Assembly (NCBI GenBank): GCA_964349515.1
Contig: CAYGHG010000063.1
Coordinates: forward strand, 1-15,285
Direction: 5' to 3'
DNA length: 15,285 bases
DNA from: CAYGHG01 sp964349515
GTDB taxonomy: Bacteria; Oederibacteriota; PGYV01; CAYGHG01
Part shown: in pieces, positions 1 through 7,286 of the stretch
Layout of the letters: every line of letters starts with the position of its first letter
Position numbering within the stretch: position 1 is the stretch's first letter
Notes under the pieces: generated by a model
Told to the model about the DNA's origin: nothing
The model's database searches: none
Seen by the model: the letters and a program-made list of their open reading frames with translations, nothing else
Translations under genes and position numbers: made by a program

Positions 1-25
1 TGTTTACGCCGTTACTGCAACTACC

Positions 26-46
26 GGGTCACCCACCGGGTGACCC
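26..46. repeat. REP-like perfect hairpin
   Basis: Two 9-base arms, GGGTCACCC (26-34) and GGGTGACCC (38-46), are exact inverted repeats separated by ACC. The right side continues as CCTACGG. It resembles the short palindromic repeats ending in GCCCCTAC that are scattered between genes in many bacterial genomes (recalled from general knowledge, not checked). It lies beyond the stop of the lipoprotein gene on the minus strand and has no T-run after it, so it is a poor terminator candidate. Confidence 0.55.
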
Positions 47-160
47 CTACGGAAAACAATGTAATCGCCGGCAGCTCCGTCATAGGCCGCACCCTACAGG
101 TTATCTGTTGTCCATCAATGTCATCTGAAAATTTGAAACAACCGCCCGTTGATTCTGCCT

Positions 161-814
161 CTACGGCTTGTCGTAGCTGTACGTTTTCTGGTATGCCATT
201 ACCATCGCGCTTAAAACACTTGCGCCTGAAAAACCGGTTGTTTCCTTTACAATATTTGCATTAATCCCGTACAGCCCGGAACCGTTTGAAAATATCCCGG
301 TCGCGCCCAGGTTGTATGGCGACACCACATCCGGGCCGGCTGTTACGGAAACGTTGTTCGGCGCCACAGCCTGAATGACGTCCTTGTTTCCCTCGTAAGA
401 CCACGAAAGCACCGTTGCGTCCGCAGTAATAGTCACCGCACCCGGAGCTGTGGCCGTGGCGCTGTAGTTGCGGCCTTCCGCGTTTACCGAGACTGTATAA
501 CTCTGGCCGAAAACATAGTGCTGTGCAGCAGAGGACTCATCCTGAAAAGCTGCCGAATACATCCCAAACCCGTTGTCCGCAAGCGTAGTTACCCCGTGCG
601 GGCCGGAAACAGAAACAGATGCGCCCTCCATAAACATAAAGCCTTTGAGCAGCATTACCATATAGACCGTCTGCCCGGGCATTTCATTCATGTCCTGACG
701 GGTCAGCGAAGCGGAGATTACCAGATTTGAAACAGGTTCAGTGGGCGTGTTTGAAGCGCATCCTAAAACAAAAACAGCAATTGCAAGAGTTAAAACCACA
801 ATTGATTTTTTCAT
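161..814 (-). CDS. Putative lipoprotein with Ig-like fold, 217 aa
   Basis: The protein starts with a lysine pair, a hydrophobic stretch and a lipobox FVLGCA with the lipidated cysteine at residue 19, so it should be a signal peptidase II substrate anchored to a membrane from the outside. The mature part (about 25-217) is rich in V, S, T, G and N and looks like one or two beta-sandwich repeats, with segments such as GASVSVSGPHG and QSYTVSVNAEGRN. I see no catalytic motif and do not recognise the family. The start has a good ribosome binding site, GGAGGG, about 6 bases upstream. It is transcribed away from rpmH. After the TAG stop another frame stays open to about position 21, so the C-terminus could be affected by a frameshift. 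Confidence 0.8.
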   Translation of the reverse strand: MKKSIVVLTLAIAVFVLGCASNTPTEPVSNLVISASLTRQDMNEMPGQTVYMVMLLKGFMFMEGASVSVSGPHGVTTLADNGFGMYSAAFQDESSAAQHYVFGQSYTVSVNAEGRNYSATATAPGAVTITADATVLSWSYEGNKDVIQAVAPNNVSVTAGPDVVSPYNLGATGIFSNGSGLYGINANIVKETTGFSGASVLSAMVMAYQKTYSYDKP

Positions 815-892
815 TTAACCCTCCATTTTTTTATTGTTTAATTGTAAGTTATATATTGGTTTTTATCCATAAGTTTTTGCATGGATGAGAAG

Positions 893-983
893 AACAGTTT
901 ACAGTTTAAAACCTATGGCCCTATTCTTAACTTCTGTCTTTTGTCTTCTGTCTTGTTTCTCCCTTATAGCTTATAGCTTGCCT
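893..983. repeat. Intergenic heptamer-periodic repeat array
   Basis: The stretch reads as consecutive 7-base units: AACAGTT TACAGTT at 893-906, TGTCTTT TGTCTTC TGTCTTG at 935-955, and CTTATAG twice at 963-976. Positions 926-954 are identical over 29 bases to 8482-8510 between obg and proB. The array fills most of the space between the lipoprotein gene and the rpmH promoter. The unit changes along the array but the period of seven holds. It has no coding capacity that I trust. Confidence 0.7.
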
Positions 984-997
984 TTATTAAATACAAA

Positions 998-1026
998 TTG
1001 ACTATTTTTCCCTATTAATCTATAAT
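998..1026 (+). promoter_or_regulatory. Sigma-70-type promoter of the rpmH operon
   Basis: A -35 box TTGACT (998-1003) and a perfect -10 box TATAAT (1021-1026) are separated by 17 bases. Transcription should begin near 1033, leaving a leader of about 60 bases before rpmH. This is the best promoter match in the window and fits the high expression expected for L34. Confidence 0.8.
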
Positions 1027-1094
1027 TTCCTATGTTTTTATAACCTTATTTAAGGCCGAAAACACAAAAACTTTATGAAACGGAGACTTTTATC

Positions 1095-1232
1095 ATGAAA
1101 AGAACATACCAGCCCCACAAAAAGAAAGCCAAGAGGAAACACGGGTTTTTAAAGCGGATGTCCTCGCCAACCGGCAAAAAGATAATAAACGCGAGAAGGC
1201 GCAAGGGCAGGAAAAAGCTGACAAAGGCTTAA
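1095..1232 (+). CDS. rpmH: 50S ribosomal protein L34
   Basis: This 45-residue protein begins MKRTYQPHKKKAKRKHGF and ends RRRKGRKKLTKA, the invariant pattern of bacterial L34: a very basic peptide lying in the RNA core of the large ribosomal subunit. Length is typical (44-47 residues). A ribosome binding site GGAG lies about 9 bases before the ATG. It is the first gene of a tight plus-strand operon with rnpA, yidD, yidC, jag and mnmE. The spacing to rnpA is about 20 bases. The gene is certain from sequence alone. Confidence 0.97.
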   Translation: MKRTYQPHKKKAKRKHGFLKRMSSPTGKKIINARRRKGRKKLTKA

Positions 1233-1255
1233 TAACCATATAAGGGGTTTTAATC

Positions 1256-1591
1256 ATCAGGCACAGGCAGACTCCCAAGACACGTGAAATCAGGTTTTTG
1301 CTGAAAAACGGCCTGAAAAATTCCTCGGAATTCTTCAGCGTATATTTATATAAAAGCGGTAAAACAAGGATGTTTGCCGCCAATATCGCGAAAAAAGCTC
1401 TCAAAAAAAGCACCGAGAGAAACCTGTACAAGCGCAGGGTGCGTGAAATCTACAGGAGGCACAAACCCTCCCTCGCGGGTTTTGACGTGCTCATCATGCC
1501 GAAACATTCCTGCGCAAAGCTTGAGGATTTCAGGGCAATGGAAAGCGCCCTCGCCCCCCTGCTTGAGATAAAAGAAAGCGCGGAAAAATGA
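1256..1591 (+). CDS. rnpA: Ribonuclease P protein component, apparent ATC start
   Basis: RnpA binds the 5' leader of pre-tRNA and the catalytic RNase P RNA. The signature RNLYKRRVREIYRRH matches the family RNR motif RNxxKRxxRE, followed by the usual FDVLIMPK strand. The conserved N-terminal helix (TREIRFLLKNGLKNS) lies upstream of the first canonical start, a TTG at 1298, which would remove it. In frame between the stop at 1241-1243 and 1298 there is no ATG, GTG or TTG. A strong ribosome binding site AAGGGG (1242-1247) is followed 8 bases later by ATC at 1256 (another ATC at 1253), giving 111-112 residues, the normal length. I therefore place the start at 1256, which is inference. The gene overlaps yidD by 4 bases. 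Confidence 0.85.
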   Translation: MRHRQTPKTREIRFLLKNGLKNSSEFFSVYLYKSGKTRMFAANIAKKALKKSTERNLYKRRVREIYRRHKPSLAGFDVLIMPKHSCAKLEDFRAMESALAPLLEIKESAEK

Positions 1592-1797
1592 AACACCTGC
1601 TTATCTTTCTGATAAAAATTTACAGGAAAACAATATCGCCGCTGCTTCCGGGCGCGTGCAGGTTTTATCCCACCTGCTCCGAGTACTCAATGGAAGCGCT
1701 GAAAAAATACGGCGCAATCAGGGGGTTTTGGCTCTCGGTAAAAAGAATAGCCAAATGCGGGCCGTGGCACCCGGGCGGCATAGACAAACTCAAATAA
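1588..1797 (+). CDS. yidD: Membrane protein insertion efficiency factor YidD
   Basis: A 69-residue protein with the family signature CRFYPTCSEYS and the later block CGPWHPGGID, both diagnostic for YidD. YidD is a small protein at the inner face of the cytoplasmic membrane that helps YidC/Sec insertion of membrane proteins. The N-terminal MKHLLIFLIKIYRK forms the amphipathic or hydrophobic segment. The ATG overlaps the rnpA stop (ATGA at 1588-1591), so translation is probably coupled. The order rpmH-rnpA-yidD-yidC is the conserved one. Length is typical (about 70-85 residues). Confidence 0.95.
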   Translation: MKHLLIFLIKIYRKTISPLLPGACRFYPTCSEYSMEALKKYGAIRGFWLSVKRIAKCGPWHPGGIDKLK

Positions 1798-1833
1798 CAG
1801 GGCACATTATCGCGGCCCTTACGGAGGTTTTTA

Positions 1834-3510
1834 ATGAATAAGGACTCAAAAAGGCTCATAGTTTTCATCATCGTTTCCTTTGTCATACTTTTCGGTTTTA
1901 ATAAAATCTACGGCCCCAAACCCCAGGCCTCGCAGCCGGTGCAATCCACCCCTGCCGTGGTGCCTGCCGGCACGGCAGCCGTCAGCGCAACCTCCCAGGC
2001 GGCCGCCTCTACAGACAGTTCTCTTCCCTTTTCCCTGGGAACTGCCAGGGAGATAAAAGAAGTGGACTCAGAGGGCCACACCGTGGAGACGCCCCTTGTT
2101 TCTGTCACTTTCTCAAACATCGGCGGCGTGATACAAAGCTACAAACTCAAAGCCTACACAGACACAAAAGATGGCGAAAAACTCCCCGTGGAACTGGTTC
2201 CCAACAATACCTCTTTTTCCTATCTCGCGCTTAACTCTTCATCAATGGAGCTGTTCGGCAACACGTGGAAGTTTGACGGCGAAACAAGGACTTCATCGGG
2301 CATAACCGTTGCCTTTAAAAAAGATTTCAACACCGGCCTTGAAGTAAGACGCTCCTATACCCTGCAGTATGACAGCTACCTGATTGACATGAAAATCTCC
2401 TTTATAAACCGCACGGGGGCCCCTTTTCCTCTCAAAGATTTCCAGCTGTTGTGGGGGCCGAACATACACAGGCTTCCGGGGGATGCGGCGAAGATGAAAG
2501 ACAGCATCTATGCATATAACAAAGCAACCTACCCGACGGGAAAGGGCGCCAAACACATAACCGTAAGCATTGACCCAAAGAAAAAAGACGCCAAGACCAC
2601 CATAATACCCGAAATAACGCCGTGGCTCGCCTATCACGACTCATACTTTACAGCCTCATTTCTTTTAAAGGAGCTTTCAAAAATCAAGAACACCTTTGCA
2701 AAAGAAACCGGCGGCGGTTTTGGATACCTGGGAATCAATTTCAGCGACACCATAATATCCGCGGGCATGCAGGAGAACTTTGAATTATCCGCTTTCATCG
2801 GGCCTAAAGAATACAAAAGGCTGAAAAAAGCCGGCGGCATGCAGAAGATGGTGGATCTGGGCTGGATACGCGAGCTCGGCATAGGTATGTTTTACCTGAT
2901 GGATTTCCTATACGGCGCTACAAAAAACTACGGCGTGGCGATACTGCTGATTACTCTTATAATAAGGGGCCTGCTGTTTATCCCCTCACAGAAAAGCTAC
3001 AAGCACATGAAAGAAACCCAGAAAAAAATGAACATAATAAAGCCGCGAATGGAAACACTGAAAAAGATATACAAAGACGACCCCAAAAAGATGAACGAAG
3101 AGACCATGAAACTTTACCAGGAATATAAAATCAACCCTCTCGGCGGCTGCCTGCCCATGCTTTTGCAGCTGCCCATATTCATAGCGCTTTACCAGACATT
3201 AATATCAATGGTTGAATTAAAGGGCGCAAACTTTGCCTTGTGGCTCAAAGACCTGTCGCGCCCCGACCCGTTTTACGTGCTCCCTCTTTTCATGGGCGCC
3301 ACGATGTTCATACAGCAGAAGATGACCGTACAGCCCGCGATGTCCCCCGAACAGGAACAGCAGCAGAAAATAATGCTCTACGGCATGCCTATATTTTTAA
3401 CCTTTATTTCTTTCCAGTGGCCTTCGGGCCTGCTGCTCTACTGGAGCGCTTCAAACCTCTTCGGCATAGTACAGCAGATGATTGTAAATAAAAGTACAAC
3501 GGACAAATAA
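1834..3510 (+). CDS. yidC: Membrane protein insertase YidC
   Basis: YidC/Oxa1 insertase of 558 residues, with the Gram-negative layout. A first transmembrane helix lies at about 8-26, then a Pro/Ala/Ser-rich linker (28-65), then a large extracytoplasmic beta domain (about 85-325). The conserved core of five helices covers about 345-550. The core shows the hydrophilic-groove arginine in LLITLIIRGLLF (Arg378), the cytoplasmic hairpin rich in Lys (390-430), INPLGGCLPMLLQLPIFIALY (433-453) and the last helix with WPSGLLLYWSASNLFGIVQQ. The big periplasmic domain supports a two-membraned cell. The start has GGAGG about 7 bases upstream. The stop is directly followed by the jag ATG. Confidence 0.96.
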   Translation: MNKDSKRLIVFIIVSFVILFGFNKIYGPKPQASQPVQSTPAVVPAGTAAVSATSQAAASTDSSLPFSLGTAREIKEVDSEGHTVETPLVSVTFSNIGGVIQSYKLKAYTDTKDGEKLPVELVPNNTSFSYLALNSSSMELFGNTWKFDGETRTSSGITVAFKKDFNTGLEVRRSYTLQYDSYLIDMKISFINRTGAPFPLKDFQLLWGPNIHRLPGDAAKMKDSIYAYNKATYPTGKGAKHITVSIDPKKKDAKTTIIPEITPWLAYHDSYFTASFLLKELSKIKNTFAKETGGGFGYLGINFSDTIISAGMQENFELSAFIGPKEYKRLKKAGGMQKMVDLGWIRELGIGMFYLMDFLYGATKNYGVAILLITLIIRGLLFIPSQKSYKHMKETQKKMNIIKPRMETLKKIYKDDPKKMNEETMKLYQEYKINPLGGCLPMLLQLPIFIALYQTLISMVELKGANFALWLKDLSRPDPFYVLPLFMGATMFIQQKMTVQPAMSPEQEQQQKIMLYGMPIFLTFISFQWPSGLLLYWSASNLFGIVQQMIVNKSTTDK

Positions 3511-4161
3511 ATGGAGGGCAGGATAAATTTTGTAAGAAAAACCGCTCTTACCGTGTCGGGCGCGCTTAAGGAATTTATGGACGAGACAGGCGCTTCCATA
3601 AACGAAATAGGGGCAAACCTGGTGCAGGAAAAAATGTATGCCGATAGAAAGGAATACGTGCTTGATTTCTATAAAAGGCCCCCTGCCGCTTCAAAACAAA
3701 ACGGTCTTTCTGAATCCGAGATTGAAGACGCCCGCGCTGTTTTGGAGAAAATGCTGAAGCTCATGCGCTTTACCTCTTTTACCGTGGAGCGCACGGACGA
3801 AAACGGGCTGGCTGTACTCAGGATTTCAGCGGGCGAAAAAGACGGGCTGCTGATAGGAAAAAACGGCCAGAACCTCACCGCCATGCAGTACCTCATCTCG
3901 GCTTATCTTGATAAAAAACTGAAACACCACGCGCCCCTCATAATTGACGTGGATTCATACAGGGAAAAGCGCCTGCTGTTTCTTAAAAGCACCGCGAAGG
4001 CAATGTCCGACAAGGCCTCCGCCTGCGGCGAGGTAATAAGCGATTTTCTCCCTTCTTACGAAAGAAAGGTAATACACGAAGCCCTCTTGGAAAGCGGTGT
4101 CATCACTTTCAGCATCGGCAGGGGCTCGTATAAAAAGGTCGTAGTAACAGCCCTGCTGTGA
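3511..4161 (+). CDS. jag: RNA-binding protein Jag/KhpB (Jag_N, KH, R3H)
   Basis: A 216-residue cytoplasmic RNA-binding protein. The Jag_N domain covers residues 1-55 (KTALTVSGALKEFMDETGAS). A KH domain covers about 75-150 with the GxxG loop as IGKNGQNL (115-122). An R3H domain covers about 155-215 with the defining R-xxx-H as RKVIH (185-189), followed by TFSIGRGSYKKVVV. The ATG starts at the base after the yidC stop, so translation is coupled; a possible ribosome binding site lies in the end of yidC. Jag/KhpB works with KhpA in several bacteria and affects cell elongation and many RNAs; here only RNA binding can be read from sequence. No missing key residue was seen. Confidence 0.93.
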   Translation: MEGRINFVRKTALTVSGALKEFMDETGASINEIGANLVQEKMYADRKEYVLDFYKRPPAASKQNGLSESEIEDARAVLEKMLKLMRFTSFTVERTDENGLAVLRISAGEKDGLLIGKNGQNLTAMQYLISAYLDKKLKHHAPLIIDVDSYREKRLLFLKSTAKAMSDKASACGEVISDFLPSYERKVIHEALLESGVITFSIGRGSYKKVVVTALL

Positions 4162-4164
4162 GCC

Positions 4165-5544
4165 ATGGAAAATACAACCGTCGCGGCGCTCTCATCTTAT
4201 CCCGGAAAAGCAGCCGCGGCTTTGATAAGAATTACCGGGCCTGACACGCTGAAAACAGTTGTGTCAATATTCCGTACAGCCTCAGGCAGAAACCTCCCCT
4301 CTTTTACCCCGCGCGTGCAGTATTACGGCGAAATTTTTTCAGAAACCGGCGCCCTTGACCGCGTCCTGCTCTCATACTTTCCCGCTCCTTACTCATACAC
4401 CGGCGAAGACATGGCAGAGATTTCCTGCCACGGCAGCCCGCTGATAGCCTCTATGATACTGAAGCTGCTCTACTCTCGCGGCTGCGCCGCGGCAGAGGCG
4501 GGCGAATTCACAAGGCGCGCTTTTATGAACGGAAAAATGGATTTGCCTGCGGCAGAAGCGGTGGCTGACCTGATTTCCGCGCGTTCACCCGCCGCGGCCG
4601 AAATCGCGCTGAATATCCTGAAGGGCCGCGAAACAGAGGCTGTTGAAGGCTTAAGGCAGAAGCTGATTTCCCTGCTCACACTTCTTGAAACAGACATTGA
4701 TTTCGCGTATGACGACACCGAGGCTGCAGGCAGGGAAAAATCCTTACTCATGCTTTCCGGGATAAAATCCTGTGCCCTTCATCTTTTAAAAAACTGTGAG
4801 GCGGGGCTTCTGATAAAAGAAGGTGCAAAAATAGCAATAGCAGGCAGGCCCAACACAGGAAAATCAAGCCTGCTGAACGCCCTGCTCGGCACACAGCGCG
4901 CGATAGTAACAGAGATACCCGGCACCACCCGCGACACGATAGAGGCGCAAAGCGAAATCGCAGGCCTGCCTGTGCGCTTAACCGACACCGCGGGGATAAG
5001 GGAAACCTCCGACCCCGTGGAAAGCGAAGGAGTAAAGCGGGCCGTGGCAGAGACCGCCTCAAGCAGCCTTGTGCTTTTTGTTGCTGACGGTTCAGAGCCT
5101 CTCACCGCCGGTGATTTACAGGCGTATGAAAAAATTAAGAACAGACCCTCTATAATTGTAATAAACAAATCCGACCTTAAACCCGCCTTTGAAACTGAAA
5201 AAGCTGGTTCTTTTTTTAGCACAGCCGCCCCCTGCGCGGCCGTGAGCGCCAAAACAGGCGCAGGAATACAGGGCTTAACTTCCCTGATAAAAAAGGTTAT
5301 AATGGGCGAAGATTACGAAGGAACAGGCTCAATAGTAATAGCAAACGAGCGGCACAGGCAGGCGCTTATAAGCACGGTTGACGCGCTTGACAGGGCAATT
5401 GCGGGCGTACAGTCCGGTTTTAAGCCGGAGCTTGCCGCGGTTGACGTGAAAAAATGCGCAGATTCACTCTCGCTTATAACCGGCAAAATAGCCTCGGACG
5501 ACGTTCTTAACGATGTTTTTTCAAAATTCTGCATAGGAAAATAA
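4165..5544 (+). CDS. mnmE: tRNA uridine-5-carboxymethylaminomethyl(34) GTPase MnmE
   Basis: MnmE (TrmE), 459 residues, acts with MnmG to modify U34 of several tRNAs. The N-terminal folate-binding domain is at about 1-118, with the GEFTRRAFMNGKMDL block at 113-127. A helical domain holds the inserted G domain (about 218-378): P-loop GRPNTGKS (227-234), TRDTIE (255-260), DTAG (274-277), NKSD (334-337) and SAK (361-363). The C-terminus FCIGK (455-459) carries the conserved cysteine of the active site. Nothing is missing and length is normal. It starts 3 bases after the jag stop. MnmG is not in the window. The following unknown gene starts 1 base after the mnmE stop. Confidence 0.97.
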   Translation: MENTTVAALSSYPGKAAAALIRITGPDTLKTVVSIFRTASGRNLPSFTPRVQYYGEIFSETGALDRVLLSYFPAPYSYTGEDMAEISCHGSPLIASMILKLLYSRGCAAAEAGEFTRRAFMNGKMDLPAAEAVADLISARSPAAAEIALNILKGRETEAVEGLRQKLISLLTLLETDIDFAYDDTEAAGREKSLLMLSGIKSCALHLLKNCEAGLLIKEGAKIAIAGRPNTGKSSLLNALLGTQRAIVTEIPGTTRDTIEAQSEIAGLPVRLTDTAGIRETSDPVESEGVKRAVAETASSSLVLFVADGSEPLTAGDLQAYEKIKNRPSIIVINKSDLKPAFETEKAGSFFSTAAPCAAVSAKTGAGIQGLTSLIKKVIMGEDYEGTGSIVIANERHRQALISTVDALDRAIAGVQSGFKPELAAVDVKKCADSLSLITGKIASDDVLNDVFSKFCIGK

Positions 5545-5545
5545 A

Positions 5546-6085
5546 ATGGCAAAAGAAAAAAAGAAAAGCCTGTTGTTGTACGCGGCGGTTTCGGCGGCGG
5601 TGCTGGCCGCAGGGCTGGGAGCCTGGTTTTTTTTTAATGCCCCGGCAAAATTAAAAAAGGCAAACCTCCCTCCTTTGAGAACCGGAATTGCCTCGGAAAA
5701 CTTCATAATGGGCTACAAAGAAGCCCGCACATACACAATCCATGATTTCACCGGCAGCTATGACATAGTAATGGTTTTTTTGGGGCAGTCCGCAGGCTCG
5801 CTCCTGCTTGAAAAATCTTTGGAACAAAAAAAACTGCCGGGCAAAAAAACAATGCTTATCACCCTCAAAAACGAAGAATCTTCGCTCACTGTAAACGAGC
5901 CTTACGGCCATACCGGCCTTAAATACCGCTTTCACACAGCCTCACTCCCGCCTATGTACAAAGGATTGAAAGACCCGGGCGTCATAATACTGGACAGGTC
6001 CGGCTCTGTAAGGTACATATACAGCGGCTATTCACCCACCATTATGAGCGACCTCTCTGCGGCCCTGTCAGGCAGCCTCAAATGA
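5546..6085 (+). CDS. Membrane-anchored cysteine-free thioredoxin-like protein
   Basis: A 179-residue protein with a Lys-rich start and one hydrophobic helix (about 9-31), so probably anchored with its main domain outside the cytoplasm. The domain has the order of strands seen in thioredoxin/TlpA/AhpC-like proteins: FTGSYDIVMVFLG (68-80), a helix LLLEKSLEQKKL, a strand TMLITL, and DPGVIILDRSGSVRYIYSGY (143-162), like the usual P-x-x-x-I-D-x-x-G-x-I-x-x-x-x-G end. Where a CxxC would follow the first strand it has SAGS (82-85). The protein has no cysteine at all, so redox activity is unlikely. The fold is inferred from motif order only. It follows mnmE by 1 base and overlaps the next gene by 4. 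Confidence 0.75.
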   Translation: MAKEKKKSLLLYAAVSAAVLAAGLGAWFFFNAPAKLKKANLPPLRTGIASENFIMGYKEARTYTIHDFTGSYDIVMVFLGQSAGSLLLEKSLEQKKLPGKKTMLITLKNEESSLTVNEPYGHTGLKYRFHTASLPPMYKGLKDPGVIILDRSGSVRYIYSGYSPTIMSDLSAALSGSLK

Positions 6086-6447
6086 ACTACAGGCACGGCC
6101 TGCTCAGATTTGTTTTTTTAATTTCTTTTGTAATGGGTGCGGCCGGTTTTTACCTGACCGCCTCTTCATACTATAAAAAGCTCGCGCTTACCTCGGGGTA
6201 CAAACAGCTTGAATTTATGAAAAATATGCCCTCCCTCGCTTCAGAGGGCTCGCGCTACAAAGTCCCTGCTTTTACCGAGGACCCTGCCTTAAAATCCGAA
6301 AATCTTGTCAGTTCATACATGGTCTCCTCGCACTTTGACGGTAAAGTTTCACTGCGCAGAGCCTCCGTGCAGTCGTCAGGCCCGCTTAGGTTTAAAACCA
6401 GGCTTGATATCATCCTTGACGCGAGGGAGCGCTATGAAAAAAAGTAA
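6082..6447 (+). CDS. Small single-pass membrane protein, unknown
   Basis: A 121-residue protein of no family I recognise. One hydrophobic segment near the start (LLRFVFLISFVMGAAGFYLT, about 7-26) follows a short basic end, then a polar domain with many Ser, Lys and Tyr. It looks like a bitopic protein or a pilin-like subunit in size and layout, but I see no prepilin cleavage site with the expected Glu at +5. The ATG overlaps the preceding stop (ATGA), and its end overlaps the next gene by 14 bases, so it is part of one translation-coupled unit. It contains no cysteine. The function is unknown. Confidence 0.75.
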   Translation: MNYRHGLLRFVFLISFVMGAAGFYLTASSYYKKLALTSGYKQLEFMKNMPSLASEGSRYKVPAFTEDPALKSENLVSSYMVSSHFDGKVSLRRASVQSSGPLRFKTRLDIILDARERYEKK

Positions 6448-6919
6448 ACTCCTGCTTCCTGCGGCGGTTTTTTTATCCCTTATTATCCAGGCCTCCTTTG
6501 CCTATTACTTTGACAAGTCTTCCGCGCTTGACTCTTTTTTGCGGCTCTGCGCCCCTATAAAAGCACTTGCTTCAAAAAGCTTGTCACTGGCTTCATCGGC
6601 ACATGGTTTTACGGCAGGCACTTCCACGCTGATTATTGAAATGCCTTCACTGCACCCCAACGGGCTGCCTTCCGACATTTCAAAAGACTACTGCGCTGCC
6701 TACATAAGCGGCAGAAAACTCGTAATCTCGTGCTACCCCGCAGTCTCAAGCGCCCGCACGGCCGAAACGCTGTCTTTCGACGCGCCCAAATCCCTGGTTT
6801 TTTCGGCTACGGGAAACACCCTCTTTTTTATGGCAGGCTTTGGCAGAAATTTTCACGCAATGGATTTTGAGGTTGCCAGAAACTACTATATAATTCCCGA
6901 AAACAAGAGGTGGTTCTGA
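6434..6919 (+). CDS. Exported or anchored protein, unknown, 161 aa
   Basis: I choose the ATG at 6434, preceded by GAGGGAG about 6 bases upstream, rather than an upstream in-frame ATG at 6305 lying wholly inside the previous gene. The product then starts MKKSKLLLPAAVFLSLIIQA followed by SFAYYF, a good signal peptide or N-terminal anchor with possible cleavage after SFA (residue 23). The rest (about 24-161) is of mixed alpha/beta type with three cysteines (39, 87, 100); the last two could form a disulfide. I recognise no family. It could be a pseudopilin-like subunit from its size and neighbours, but this is only a guess. It shares one base with the next start. Confidence 0.75.
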   Translation: MKKSKLLLPAAVFLSLIIQASFAYYFDKSSALDSFLRLCAPIKALASKSLSLASSAHGFTAGTSTLIIEMPSLHPNGLPSDISKDYCAAYISGRKLVISCYPAVSSARTAETLSFDAPKSLVFSATGNTLFFMAGFGRNFHAMDFEVARNYYIIPENKRWF

Positions 6920-7239
6920 TGAACGCGGTTAAAAACACCCTTTTGATACTTCTGATAACAAACAACCTCTTTATTTTCTTCTTCGGTATAGCAAAGTTTT
7001 CATCAACTGCGGCGTATGAAAGGGAGCTGAAAGCCTCGCTTAATCTTGATTCGGGAATGGCGGCGGCAATACACGCGTGCGAAGATATTCAGGATACGGA
7101 ACAAAAGGGCTCTTTAAAACTAAACGGAAGCGAAATAACCTACGACATTCTCTTCACAGACACAGGGGGCTTTTATATAAAAGTAAAAACAAACATAGCG
7201 GGGATTATGCATACAAAGGAAGCCGTCTATTTCAGATAG
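6919..7239 (+). CDS. Small membrane-anchored protein, unknown, 106 aa
   Basis: The start is taken at the ATG at 6919, which shares a base with the upstream stop (TGATG) and has AGAGG about 8 bases before; a GTG three codons earlier is less likely. The protein has a long hydrophobic N-terminus (TLLILLITNNLFIFFFGIA, residues 7-25) and a short polar domain with a single cysteine (54). The layout, an N-terminal helix then SLNLDSGMAAAIHACED and a short beta region, recalls small minor pilin or ComG-type proteins, but no motif proves this. It is the last gene of the plus-strand operon and runs convergent to proB with 47 bases between, where I see no clear terminator. Confidence 0.75.
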   Translation: MNAVKNTLLILLITNNLFIFFFGIAKFSSTAAYERELKASLNLDSGMAAAIHACEDIQDTEQKGSLKLNGSEITYDILFTDTGGFYIKVKTNIAGIMHTKEAVYFR

Positions 7240-7286
7240 CCTTTCGTGCATGAAACAGAAATAAACATACCGACGATAAAGTGCCT

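Noticed and set aside
460..490. Shared peptide VNAEGRN in the lipoprotein and in the surface protein C-terminus
   Set aside because: The surrounding residues and the DNA differ, so it is probably chance within similar beta-strand sequences.
863..871. DnaA-box-like TTATCCATA and possible origin upstream of rpmH
   Set aside because: Only one copy, with a mismatch to TTATCCACA, and no cluster of boxes or AT-rich unwinding pattern beyond general AT richness.
6305..6433. Upstream in-frame start at 6305 for the gene ending at 6919
   Set aside because: It would overlap the previous gene by 143 bases and hide the signal-peptide start; the ATG at 6434 has a good ribosome binding site.
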